From Arthrobacter sp. MYb214 (GTDB lineage Bacteria; Actinomycetota; Actinomycetes; Actinomycetales; Micrococcaceae): a stretch of DNA of 64,000 nucleotides. Made by a program: the position numbers and the translations under genes. Positions 25,377 to 33,633 of the stretch are shown here, one piece after another. The stretch lies in assembly GCF_002979865.1 (NCBI RefSeq), contig NZ_PCPZ01000005.1:124001-188000 (forward strand). Direction: 5' to 3'. Positions within the stretch are counted from its first letter, which is position 1, and each line of letters opens with the position of its first letter. Under the pieces are notes generated by a model. It was given only the letters and a program-made list of their open reading frames with translations. It had not been told where the DNA came from and searched no databases.

Positions 25377-26152
25377 ATGGCGCGTTTAGTCGGGGAGCGG
25401 TCAGTCTTTGATTCGCAGTGGCCACCTCGGATCTGGGCGGGTACTGGCCAAGGAATGGCGCTGCAGGCAGTGACTTGGGAGGTCCTGGTTCCAGAAGGCA
25501 AACGAATTAGAAGGACCACGATGGATCCCATCCAATCATGGCCGGCACGTGGATGGTGTGCGGCGTCCGGGTTCAAGCGAAATTCTCGGTCGCACGTGGA
25601 CAACACTGGCGGGCTTGCCATCGAGACGAAGCCGGCTTGGCGCTTCATCATGAACAGATCCGCTCTTGGACTCTGGGGACGAGCCGCGCCTCAGGAAGAG
25701 CTCGGGGATGAAACCTGCCTGTTTGGGCAAGGCAGTGTCCGGTTGCTTGGCGGCAAGAGCGGCCGGCCAGGTCTGCCTGGCGGTGATGATGCACGAAATG
25801 CGCCTGGGCTGAGTGCTTTTCGGATAGTGCACCCGCGGATGAGTCGGGAACTGAAGTAGTCCGTGCCGTTGGATGGTGGAAACCAGAATGGCCCTGGCTA
25901 CGACATTTTCATCCCGGAAGATCTCAACACGTTACTTGATCTGGAGCTACCTCGTTATCTCGCTCGAAACCGAGATCGGAGAGCAACCAACCACTTGTTT
26001 TCCGCCCGTTGTCGGAAGAAACGCAGACCAATTCATTGGTGGCATCAACTCCACAAGGAGTTCAGAGAAGTGCGATGGTCTCGGAAGCTATTGACTGCTT
26101 GCATTGCCAGTGGATGTAGCGCGTGTATCGAACAGCGGGATCCTGATTGCGC
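25377..26152. other. About 780 bases without a recognisable gene
   Basis: Between the vanK terminator and the convergent IclR gene I see only short overlapping open frames on both strands (for example plus 25377-25859 and minus 25536-25832). Their translations have low-complexity, frame-shadow character and no motif I recognise. The stretch may be a decayed gene. Confidence 0.5.
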
Positions 26153-26902
26153 CTAGCGGTTGTCGCCCAAATGCATTGCACGGGAAATGCCCCGGGCTGC
26201 GGTGCGTAGCGCCAGAGCTGCGGACTGCAGTGTTCCAGAGTCGCGGGGAACAACCACCGAGATAACCGCAACCTGATAGCCCGCCTCGTCGAGGATCGGG
26301 GCGGCGGCACCGGTGGTTTCCGGGTCGATGAATCCGTCGAACGAGGCGAATCCGTTGCGTCGGATTTCCGCCATTTCTGCGCGGAGTTCAGGATGGGTGG
26401 CGGTCATCAGTTCGTGGTGGCGTTCCAGGAACCCGTGAATGGTTTCCGGCCGTGAAAAGGCCAAAAGTGCCATGCCCATCGAGGTTCGGTGCACAGGCAT
26501 GCGTCCGGCGACATTCGCCTGATTGACAACGGAGCCCGGCCGCGAGAGACGCTCGATGATCAGCACCTCGTCCTGGTGCAGTACCGAGAGCTGGGTATTT
26601 TGCCCCAGCAGCTGGTTGATGTCCTCCATGAACGGCAATGCCGCGGTGCGAAGGTCCTGGGTGGCAGCGCTTCGATTGGCTAATTCCCAAAGGCGCAAAC
26701 CCAGCCGCACCTGGCCAGACCCGTCTCGCGCCAGCAAGTCATGGGATACCAATTCATCGAGTAACCTGTACATGGTTGCTTTGGGGATGTCGGCACGCCG
26801 GGCCAGGCTGCTGACGCTGAGCGACTGATTGTTGAGATCAAAAGAATTCAGGATCCGAACCAAGCGGTCCAGCATAGTGTCCCCACTGGGCGAATTGGCC
26901 AT
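26153..26902 (-). CDS. IclR-family transcriptional regulator
   Basis: A 249-residue IclR protein with an N-terminal winged helix (SVSSLARRADIPKATMYRLL) and the C-terminal effector domain (GRMPVHRTSMGMALLAFSRP). An alternative ATG at 26875, with GGGGA just before it, would give 240 residues. It is a single gene, convergent with the van operon and divergent from a lipoprotein gene. Its target is not evident; IclR proteins commonly act in aromatic catabolism (PcaR, PobR, CatR types), so a gene in this cluster is a reasonable guess. Confidence 0.87.
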   Translation of the reverse strand: MANSPSGDTMLDRLVRILNSFDLNNQSLSVSSLARRADIPKATMYRLLDELVSHDLLARDGSGQVRLGLRLWELANRSAATQDLRTAALPFMEDINQLLGQNTQLSVLHQDEVLIIERLSRPGSVVNQANVAGRMPVHRTSMGMALLAFSRPETIHGFLERHHELMTATHPELRAEMAEIRRNGFASFDGFIDPETTGAAAPILDEAGYQVAVISVVVPRDSGTLQSAALALRTAARGISRAMHLGDNR

Positions 26903-27150
26903 GGAACTATTTTAGGGCAGTGGCTGCTTCGCTTCTCCTGCATCCAGGTGAGCGGCTCTGCGCTTTAGTGCAAGCAGGGTTCGCTATCGCGTCGAATTTC
27001 CCTTGTTCATCCAGAGTTAACATGGAATTTTTCCAGCGATTCACATTGAAAAGCGTAGCCAAAACATTATTTGAATAGTGGTCGTATTATCGAAATGCTT
27101 GATGTAATGTCGTTTTCGAACGCGGAAAAAACTCCAAGAAGGCGGCGGCA

Positions 27151-27819
27151 ATGGTTCGGAATCATCAAGTGAAGCTTGCAGCTTTGATGGCTGCATTGAC
27201 GCTGGCAGCCAGCGGTTGCGTCAGTGCATCCCAGGGAGGAGCCGGTGATCCTTCTGCTGGCACCGTGTCGCCCACGCCGAGCTCCCCGGAGCAAAATGCC
27301 GAAGTTCCGCAGCGCCCGGCGGTCCTCAGCGAGAAAACCGAGGAAGGGCTGCAAGGTGCCATGGAGTACTGGGTACAGCTGCTGAATTATGCGGTGGCGA
27401 GCGGTGACACCGCCGCACTCAAGGGCTTCTCGGCAGCGGACTGCACCTTGTGCCAGGAGCTAATCGCCCAGACCGACCAGGCCTATGCCAATGGCGGAAG
27501 CATTGACGAAGGCGAATTCAGGGTTATTGAAACCATGAGCACCCTGGACAAGTATCAAGCATCGCCGGGCGAGCCCAAGGTTGTGTTTGCCAGCTTTGGA
27601 ATAGAGCGAGCCGCTGGCCAAGTCCTCGGTGCAGATGGAAAGGCGACCAGCGAAATTGAGCCGGTTTCCTGCATGGATTTTGAAGAAAATTGGGATGAGA
27701 TCGCTTATGACGAGGATGGAAACTTCATTGGATCCATTTGCTCGCTAGCTGTGCAGGATCCGGCGTTCGACGAGTCTTCAGGATGGCAGCCGCTAAATGT
27801 CGCGATTAACGCGCAATAG
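27151..27819 (+). CDS. DUF6318-like lipoprotein
   Basis: A 222-residue predicted lipoprotein. A signal peptide ends at a lipobox-type ASGC about residue 23, followed by a Ser/Pro/Thr-rich linker (about 24-60). The folded part contains MEYWVQLLNYAVASGDTAAL followed by a two-cysteine CTLC segment, which resembles the DUF6318 family of actinobacterial lipoproteins. Function is unknown; such proteins sit on the outer face of the membrane. It is a monocistronic gene with its own terminator and interrupts the aromatic cluster without an obvious link to it. Confidence 0.75.
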   Translation: MVRNHQVKLAALMAALTLAASGCVSASQGGAGDPSAGTVSPTPSSPEQNAEVPQRPAVLSEKTEEGLQGAMEYWVQLLNYAVASGDTAALKGFSAADCTLCQELIAQTDQAYANGGSIDEGEFRVIETMSTLDKYQASPGEPKVVFASFGIERAAGQVLGADGKATSEIEPVSCMDFEENWDEIAYDEDGNFIGSICSLAVQDPAFDESSGWQPLNVAINAQ

Positions 27820-27839
27820 CAATATGTGACTTGGAAAGT

Positions 27840-27870
27840 GCCCTGGCTGCTTCGGCAGCCGGGGCCTTTT
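27840..27870 (+). terminator. Terminator of the lipoprotein gene
   Basis: An 11-base stem (27840-27850 with 27855-27865, one G-T pair) closed by a TTCG tetraloop and followed by CTTTT: a textbook intrinsic terminator. Confidence 0.9.
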
Positions 27871-27934
27871 GTGTGCGGGGAATCGGGTGGACCGCGAGGG
27901 AAATCTATTGAAGCTACGGGCATCAACTGCTAAA

Positions 27935-27968
27935 GTTCATTCTACGAACACAAGTTCACGATGTGAAC
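27935..27968 (+). promoter_or_regulatory. Tandem GTTC-N7-GAAC dyads upstream of pcaF
   Basis: Two 15-base dyads, 27935-27949 and 27954-27968, both have the form GTTC-N7-GAAC and start 19 bases apart, about two helical turns. The second is stronger (GTTCAC-N3-GTGAAC). They end 27 bases before the pcaF start. An IclR-type regulator, probably the PcaR encoded at the end of this operon, is the best candidate ligand. Confidence 0.6.
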
Positions 27969-27995
27969 ATACCGCAGCGATGGAGCAGTGAGACG

Positions 27996-29207
27996 ATGCA
28001 GCAGGCCTACCTATACGACGCAATCCGCACCCCCTTCGGCAAGATTGGCGGCGCGCTGTCCAGCCACCGCCCCGATGACCTGGCCGCCCACGTGGTGCGC
28101 GAGCTGGTCGCCCGGGCGCCGCAGCTGGATGTCGCGGATATCGACGAGTCGATCTTCGGCAACGCCAACGGCGCCGGCGAGGAAAACCGCAATGTGGCCC
28201 GCATGGCCACCCTGCTCGCCGGGTTGCCGACCTCGCTGCCGGGCACCACGATGAACCGCCTGTGCGGCTCCTCGCTGGATGCCTCGATCGCGGCTTCCCG
28301 CCAGATCGCCACCGGCGACGCGGACCTGGTCCTGGTTGGCGGCGTCGAATCGATGAGCCGTGCTCCATGGGTGCTTCCCAAGACCGAGCGTCCTTTCCCG
28401 ATGAGCAATCTGGAACTGGCCAACACCACCCTGGGCTGGCGCCTGGTCAACCCGGCCATGCCGGGGGAATGGACGGTATCGCTGGGCGAGGCCACCGAGC
28501 AGCTGCGCGAGAAGCACGGCATCTCCCGCGAAGACCAGGATGAATTCTCCGCGGCATCGCACCAGCAGGCCGCGGCCGCCTGGGAGGCCGGAAAGTACGA
28601 CAACTTGGTAGTACCGGTTCCGCCGGCGAACAAGCGCGGCACCCAAGTCACCCGCGATGAGACCATCCGTGCTGATTCCACCGCAGAAACCCTCGCCAAG
28701 CTGCGCACCGTGTTCCGCACCGGGGAGAATGCCACGGTGACCGCTGGCAACGCCTCGCCGATGAGCGACGGCGCCTCGGCGGCCTTCATCGGTTCCGAGC
28801 GCGGCGGCGAATTGCTGGGCGCCGATCCGATCGCCCGCATCGTCTCCAACGGCGCTGCCGCGCTGGATCCGCAGTTCTTCGGCTTCGCCCCGGTGGAAGC
28901 CGCCAACAAGGCTCTGACCAAGGCCGGCCTGAAGTGGTCGGATATCGCCGCGGTCGAGCTGAACGAGGCATTCGCGGCCCAGTCGCTGGCCTGCATCCGG
29001 GCCTGGGACATCGACCCGGCCATCGTCAATGCCTGGGGCGGGGCCATCTCCATCGGCCACCCGCTGGGAGCCTCGGGCCTGCGCATCCTGGGTACCGTCG
29101 CCCGCCGCCTGGCAGAATCCGGCGAGCGCTACGGGCTTGCCGCGATCTGCATCGGCGTCGGCCAGGGCCTGGCCGTCGTCGTCGAGAACGTGAACGCAAC
29201 CAAGTAG
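27996..29207 (+). CDS. pcaF: 3-oxoadipyl-CoA thiolase
   Basis: A 403-residue thiolase that splits 3-oxoadipyl-CoA with CoA into succinyl-CoA and acetyl-CoA, the last step of the pathway. The acyl-accepting Cys lies in MNRLCGSSLDAS; the second active-site loops are ELNEAFAAQ, GGAISIGHPLGASG and CIGVGQG. I chose ATG 27996 with GGAG ten bases upstream; the open frame begins earlier at 27963, but that codon lies inside the operator-like dyad. It heads the operon pcaF-pcaI-pcaJ-pcaR. Confidence 0.94.
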   Translation: MQQAYLYDAIRTPFGKIGGALSSHRPDDLAAHVVRELVARAPQLDVADIDESIFGNANGAGEENRNVARMATLLAGLPTSLPGTTMNRLCGSSLDASIAASRQIATGDADLVLVGGVESMSRAPWVLPKTERPFPMSNLELANTTLGWRLVNPAMPGEWTVSLGEATEQLREKHGISREDQDEFSAASHQQAAAAWEAGKYDNLVVPVPPANKRGTQVTRDETIRADSTAETLAKLRTVFRTGENATVTAGNASPMSDGASAAFIGSERGGELLGADPIARIVSNGAAALDPQFFGFAPVEAANKALTKAGLKWSDIAAVELNEAFAAQSLACIRAWDIDPAIVNAWGGAISIGHPLGASGLRILGTVARRLAESGERYGLAAICIGVGQGLAVVVENVNATK

Positions 29208-29213
29208 CAGCTG

Positions 29214-29262
29214 GACGACGGGGGGATTTGAACCTCCGGTCCCACGACATCTTGAATCTAGA
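29214..29262 (-). other. tRNA 3'-end-like fragment between pcaF and pcaI
   Basis: Read on the minus strand, about 29214-29240 gives a T-arm-like sequence: GGAGG, loop TTCAAAT, CCCCC, then an acceptor-like GTCGTCCA. The stem has one mismatch and the terminal CCA is one base out of register with a normal acceptor. I see no D-arm or anticodon arm. It may be a tRNA relic or chance. Confidence 0.25.
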
Positions 29263-29273
29263 AAGGCAGCATC

Positions 29274-29945
29274 ATGGCACCACGCATTGCCACCTCGGCC
29301 GCGGACGCCGTCGCCGAGATCACCGACGGCGCCACCGTCCTGATCGGCGGCTTCGGCAACGCCGGCCAGCCGATGGAACTGATCGACGCGCTCCTGGACT
29401 GCGGCGCGAAGGACCTGACGGTCGTGAACAACAACGCCGGGCAGGCCGACGCCGGCCTGGCCCTGCTGATCAAGGAACGCCGGGTCAAGAAGATCATCTG
29501 CTCCTTCCCGCGCCAGTCCGACTCCTGGCACTTCGATGAGGCCTACCGGGCCGGGGAAATCGAGCTGGAGCTGGTTCCGCAGGGCAACCTGGCCGAGCGC
29601 ATCCGCGCCGCCGGCGCCGGCATCGGCGGGTTCTTCACCCCCACCGGCTACGGCACGCTGCTGGCCGAGGGCAAGGAAACCCGCGTGATCGATGGCAAGG
29701 GCTATGTGCTGGAAACCCCGATCCACGCCGATTTCGCGCTGATCAAGGCACTGAAGGCCGACACGCTGGGCAACCTGGTGTACCGCAAGACCGCGCGGAA
29801 CTTCGGCCCGATCATGGCCACCGCGGCCAAGTCGGCCATCGTGCAGGTGGACGAGGTCGTCCAGGCCGGTTCCATCGATCCGGAAAACGTCATCACCCCG
29901 GGCATCTTCGTGGATACCGTGGTGGAACTGGGAGGACAGAAGTAA
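29274..29945 (+). CDS. pcaI: 3-oxoadipate CoA-transferase, subunit A
   Basis: A 223-residue alpha subunit of a class I CoA-transferase. Family sequences include VLIGGFGNAGQP near the N-terminus and GGFFTPTGYGTLLAEGKE. With PcaJ it transfers CoA from succinyl-CoA to 3-oxoadipate. AGAAAGG precedes ATG 29274. Its last base is the first base of pcaJ, so the subunits are translationally coupled. Confidence 0.94.
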   Translation: MAPRIATSAADAVAEITDGATVLIGGFGNAGQPMELIDALLDCGAKDLTVVNNNAGQADAGLALLIKERRVKKIICSFPRQSDSWHFDEAYRAGEIELELVPQGNLAERIRAAGAGIGGFFTPTGYGTLLAEGKETRVIDGKGYVLETPIHADFALIKALKADTLGNLVYRKTARNFGPIMATAAKSAIVQVDEVVQAGSIDPENVITPGIFVDTVVELGGQK

Positions 29946-30601
29946 TGAGCGCAATGACCACCACCGAAGCAAAGCTCACCCGCGATGAAATGGCGCAGCT
30001 CGTTGCCGCGGACATCCCGGCCGGAGCATTCGTGAACCTGGGAATCGGCCAGCCGACCAACGTCTCGAACTACCTCACCAAGGAACAGGGTGTCACCCTG
30101 CACACCGAGAACGGCATGCTGGGCATGGGCCCGGTGGCCACCGGCGAGGACATCGACCCGGATCTGATCAATGCGGGCAAGATCCCGGTCACGCAGCTGC
30201 CCGGTGCCTCCTTCTTCCACCACGCGGATTCCTTCGCGATGATGCGCGGCGGACACCTGGATGTGTGCGTACTCGGCGCCTTCCAGATCTCCAAGGATGG
30301 CGATTTGGCCAACTGGCACACCGGTGCCGAAGGCGCCATCCCTGCCGTGGGCGGCGCCATGGACCTGGCTATCGGCGCCAAGGCGACCTGGGTGATGATG
30401 AGCTTGTTCACCAAGGACGGGGAATCCAAGCTGGTTGAAACGCTGAGCTATCCGGTCACCGGGCTGGGCTGCGTCTCGCGGATCTACACCGAAGTGGCCG
30501 TCTTCGAGCTGCGCGATGCCAAGGTCTTCGTGCGCTCCACCCATGGCATCAGCTTCGAGGAGCTGGCCGCCAAGGTCCCGGTGGAACTGACCCAGGCCTA
30601 G
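29945..30601 (+). CDS. pcaJ: 3-oxoadipate CoA-transferase, subunit B
   Basis: A 218-residue beta subunit. The catalytic Glu lies in LHTENGMLGMGP, and NLGIGQPTNVSNYL is the usual N-terminal segment. With PcaI it makes 3-oxoadipyl-CoA for PcaF. The translation start at 29945 overlaps the end of pcaI. After its stop, GGGGTGC and GCACCCC form a long-loop hairpin without a T-run before pcaR, which may reduce read-through. Confidence 0.94.
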   Translation: MSAMTTTEAKLTRDEMAQLVAADIPAGAFVNLGIGQPTNVSNYLTKEQGVTLHTENGMLGMGPVATGEDIDPDLINAGKIPVTQLPGASFFHHADSFAMMRGGHLDVCVLGAFQISKDGDLANWHTGAEGAIPAVGGAMDLAIGAKATWVMMSLFTKDGESKLVETLSYPVTGLGCVSRIYTEVAVFELRDAKVFVRSTHGISFEELAAKVPVELTQA

Positions 30602-30682
30602 AAGACCCAGTAGATTAGTGGGGGTGCGCATCCGAGTCCCGGAAGTGCACCCCGCAATCATTTCCAGCGCGCAAGGAGCACG

Positions 30683-31465
30683 GTGAGCGAGCAGGCAGCA
30701 ACAACCACATCGGTCCAGTCCCTGGCCCGCGGCTTGGCGGTCATCAGCAGCTTCGATGCAGATCACGCGTCAATGACCCTCTCCGAGGTCGCCGTACGCA
30801 CTGCCCTGTCCCGGGCCACCGCCCGGCGGTTCCTGCTGACCCTGGTGGAGCTGGGCTATGTGCGCACCGACGGCAAGCATTTCGAGCTGACCAGCAAGGT
30901 CCTGCAGTTGGGGTACTCGTACCTGTCCAGCGCCACCTTGCCGCAGCTGATCGAACCGGTGCTTGAGGAACTCTCGGCTGCTGTGCATGAATCGGCCTCC
31001 GCTTCCATCCTGGACGGATCGCAGATCGTCTACATCGCCCGGGTGCATACCCGTTCGATCATGCGCGTGGGCATTTCGGTGGGCACCCGCTTCCCGGCGG
31101 CCAACACCTCCATGGGCCGGGTGTTGCTGGCCTACCAGCCCGAAGAAATCAGCGAGGCGGTGATCGCCGCCGGCGTGCACTCGGTGACAGGGCTGGGGAT
31201 CGATCGCCCGGATCCGCTACGCGTTGAACTTCAGCGGATCCGTACCCAGGGCTATGCGGTGGTAGACCAGGAATTGGAGATCGGCCTGCGCTCGGTGGCG
31301 GTGCCGGTATTCAGTGCCGATGGCACCGTGGTCGCCGCGATGAACGTGTCGATGAGCGTGCGTCCCGATACTACGCAGAGCGCCGAACAGGCAGCCGAGG
31401 TGGTCTTGCCGCAGCTGCTCGAAGCTGCCGCGCAGGTACGCGAAGCCCTCGCCGCCAGCCGCTAG
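30683..31465 (+). CDS. pcaR: IclR-family regulator, PcaR-like
   Basis: A 260-residue IclR protein with an N-terminal winged helix (LSEVAVRTALSRATARRFLL) and effector domain (GTRFPAANTSMGRVLLAYQP). GTG 30683 follows AAGGAG by six bases. It follows pcaFIJ on the same strand, the place where PcaR is found in C. glutamicum and other actinobacteria. The expected ligand is 3-oxoadipate or protocatechuate, and the tandem dyads before pcaF are the likely binding site. Confidence 0.85.
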   Translation: MSEQAATTTSVQSLARGLAVISSFDADHASMTLSEVAVRTALSRATARRFLLTLVELGYVRTDGKHFELTSKVLQLGYSYLSSATLPQLIEPVLEELSAAVHESASASILDGSQIVYIARVHTRSIMRVGISVGTRFPAANTSMGRVLLAYQPEEISEAVIAAGVHSVTGLGIDRPDPLRVELQRIRTQGYAVVDQELEIGLRSVAVPVFSADGTVVAAMNVSMSVRPDTTQSAEQAAEVVLPQLLEAAAQVREALAASR

Positions 31466-31553
31466 TACCCGCGGGGGTCAGGCGGTGGTCGGATCCCATT
31501 CGATGCCAGCACACGTGGTGATCGCGGCGAGCCGCGCAGGCCAGCACCAGTTG

Positions 31554-31946
31554 CTAGGGCTCGCGCACGTCCCGGCGGATCGGGTGCCCTTCGGGTACTT
31601 GCACCAGCACGATTCTGGTGCCGTCGGGATCCTGGATCCATGCTTCGATCAGGCCCCAGTCCTCCTTGCGCGCCTCGCGCTGCACCGTCGCACCGCAGGC
31701 CGCCAACTGTTCCAGCTCTGCCTGCACGTCGCGCACCTGCACCCACAGCACCAGCGTGGACGGCATCCCTGGCGGCCGGTGCCCGGAGACTTCCAGCAGG
31801 CCATTGCCCAGGAAGAACACCAAGCCCGGCTGCTGTGCCGGACCGAATTCCCGGGCCACGGCTAGTTGCAGCACATCTCGATAGAACTGCTGGGTTGCGG
31901 CCAGGTCAATTGGCCGCAGCAGCACCCTGCTGGAAAGAACGTCCAT
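31554..31946 (-). CDS. VOC-family protein (glyoxalase/bleomycin-resistance fold)
   Basis: A 130-residue single VOC domain with the two repeated beta-alpha-beta units: VLLRPIDLAATQQFYRDVLQ at the start and AWIQDPDGTRIVLVQVPEG near the end. Members include dioxygenases, glyoxalases and antibiotic-binding proteins, so the role is open. I took ATG 31946, four bases after GGTGG; a TTG at 31955 is also possible. It is convergent with pcaR. Confidence 0.8.
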   Translation of the reverse strand: MDVLSSRVLLRPIDLAATQQFYRDVLQLAVAREFGPAQQPGLVFFLGNGLLEVSGHRPPGMPSTLVLWVQVRDVQAELEQLAACGATVQREARKEDWGLIEAWIQDPDGTRIVLVQVPEGHPIRRDVREP

Positions 31947-31955
31947 GGCCACCAA

Positions 31956-32598
31956 TCTAATAGCTGGCAGGCGCTCTGCCTAGGTGCGAGCCAAGGCGCA
32001 TCCCGGCATCGGCACGCACGCCAGGATGCGCCGATTCCCGCTTACAGGTAGCAGGAAGGGCGGTAGCCTGGATCGGCCGGACCATCCGTGTTCAGGGCGT
32101 TGAGCACCCAGCGGTGGACTACAGGATCATGGTGGTCCTTCGAGTAAAAGATGGGAGACACTTGCTACTGGCCGGTAGTAACACGAAATGATCACAGTAA
32201 TTTTGGTTTCTGTCTAGGGTTTTCTGGCGACAAGGTTTTGCGTGAAGTAGGATGCGTTCCCTCCAGATTGCGCGAATTTTTCATGGAATGCCCGCAAGCC
32301 TTCGCACTAGCTTGAAGCCTGCTTTAGGCCGGAGTTATCCGAGGTGACTAGCTGGTTTTTGAGGCTCGCATATGGTGGCCGGCAGAAGGGCGAGCGGGAC
32401 TTGGGTGCTCTTCGCTTCAGATTTTCTGAGCGGGTGGCGCCCGGGGTACTGTGACGGATCGCGGTAATGGAATTTACTTGTATCTTCAATCAATTACGGT
32501 ATGCTTGGCTTATTGAACCTTGTTGGGAACGCCGCCGGAAGGCTGTGATTCCACCATCGGGAACCGCCCGCAAACAACTTATGAGGAGTTGGCCTGCT
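31956..32598. other. Intergenic stretch of about 640 bases
   Basis: No intact gene is visible. It contains the 40-codon coding tail described separately at 32042-32164 and otherwise only stop-rich sequence. A long AT-rich section at 32170-32330 precedes the broken esterase gene. Confidence 0.5.
32042..32164 (-). pseudogene. Possible 3' remnant of an unidentified gene
   Basis: On the minus strand 40 codons run from just after a stop (32165-32167) to TAA at 32042-32044. The translation has natural-looking composition (SKDHHDPVVHRWVLNALNT, then DGPADPGYRPSCYL) and looks like the end of a folded protein. I do not recognise the family. It has no plausible ribosome site. Confidence 0.35.
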
Positions 32599-33249
32599 AT
32601 GAGCAACCTGTTGAGCGATTTGCGTTCCGCCAATTGGAGCAGCACCCCGTAATCCGGTGCCGTGTTGGTCTTCCTGCATGGCTTCGGCTCCAATGAACAC
32701 GACCTGGGCTCGCTCGCCGAACCGCTGGGATTGGATCTGCCTTGGGCTTCGCTGCGCGCTCCGCTGGAATTGGGCCACGGCGGGGCCGCCTGGTTCCAGA
32801 TCACCACTCCGGGCGTCCCCGACGCGGCGCCGGTGCAAGCGGCCACCGCGGCGATCTGGGCCTGGATCGATGCAAATGTAGACACCGCCACCAAGATCAT
32901 TCCAGTCGGTTTCTCCCAGGGCGGGCTGATGGCCAGCCAGCTGCTGCGCACCCGGCCCGAGCGGGTGCTGGCCACCACGATCCTGGGCGGATTCGTCTTA
33001 GGCGGCACCCAGTCAGCCGATGAAATCATCGCCGCGCAGCGTCCAGCAGTGTTCTGGGGCCGTGGCACCGAAGACCGGGTCATTGCCCCGGTCGCCATTG
33101 AACGCACCACCAAGTTCCTGCCCGAGCATTCGACCCTGACCGCCCGCACCTACTCGGGGTTGGCCCACGGGATCAACATGGATGAACTGAACGACGTCCG
33201 CAGCCATATCACCGCGCAACTTGACCTGATACCGCTGGGCAAGTCCTGA
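32599..33249 (+). pseudogene. Alpha/beta-hydrolase (phospholipase/carboxylesterase) with in-frame stop
   Basis: From ATG 32599, with AGGAG 11 bases upstream, the frame reads MSNLLSDLRSANWSSTP, hits TAA at 32650-32652 and then continues in the same frame to 33249 with LVFLHGFGSNEHDLGSLAEP, the nucleophile elbow VGFSQGG and a catalytic His in GLAHGINMD. This is the phospholipase/carboxylesterase family. A single-base change could explain the TAA. Re-initiation at GTG 32662 would give a 195-residue product that loses the first strand, so activity is doubtful. A true nonsense mutation or a sequence error are both possible. Confidence 0.75.
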
Positions 33250-33258
33250 AGCGCGGCT

Positions 33259-33278
33259 GGCGGGCAGCAGGGCCCGCC
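33259..33278 (+). terminator. GC-rich hairpin after the esterase gene
   Basis: GGCGGGC (33259-33265) pairs with 33272-33278 across six bases, ten bases after the stop. It has no T-run, so it is a weak or Rho-assisted terminator at best. Confidence 0.4.
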
Positions 33279-33298
33279 GGCCGGGATAACCTTGTGCC

Positions 33299-33592
33299 AT
33301 GGACAATGTTGAGCAAGCACTGGGCAGAATCCGCGCGGCTATCGAGAAGCTGCACCTCGCAGCGGCCCAGGACCATGACGCGCAACGCGCCCATGCGGCT
33401 CGCTGGCTTGATGGCCTCTTCGAGGATATCGAAAGCCGAGAGCAACTGCGAGAGGCTTCCCGGAAGGCCTTGGAACTCTACCGCGGCGGCATGGGGTCCT
33501 TCCAAGATGTGGGAACCGCGGTCATGGATGACGCGGTGAGCGGACTGCGCCGAGCCTTGGGCTCCGCGCGCTCCTGGCTCTTGCGCAGCTAG
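33299..33592 (+). CDS. Small hypothetical helical protein
   Basis: A 97-residue soluble protein, almost entirely predicted helix with many Glu, Arg and Ala. No signal peptide, no motif I recognise. A weak ribosome site precedes ATG 33299. It is convergent with the membrane protein gene that ends at 33634. Composition agrees with neighbouring genes, so it is probably real, but function is unknown. Confidence 0.6.
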   Translation: MDNVEQALGRIRAAIEKLHLAAAQDHDAQRAHAARWLDGLFEDIESREQLREASRKALELYRGGMGSFQDVGTAVMDDAVSGLRRALGSARSWLLRS

Positions 33593-33633
33593 GAGCGGCA
33601 TCTGGCAGGGAGCAATCCCCGCGGCGCGTGCCG

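Noticed and set aside
25377-25859. 160-codon plus-strand open frame after vanK
   Set aside because: No ribosome site, random-looking composition, overlaps an equally long minus-strand frame, and no recognisable motif.
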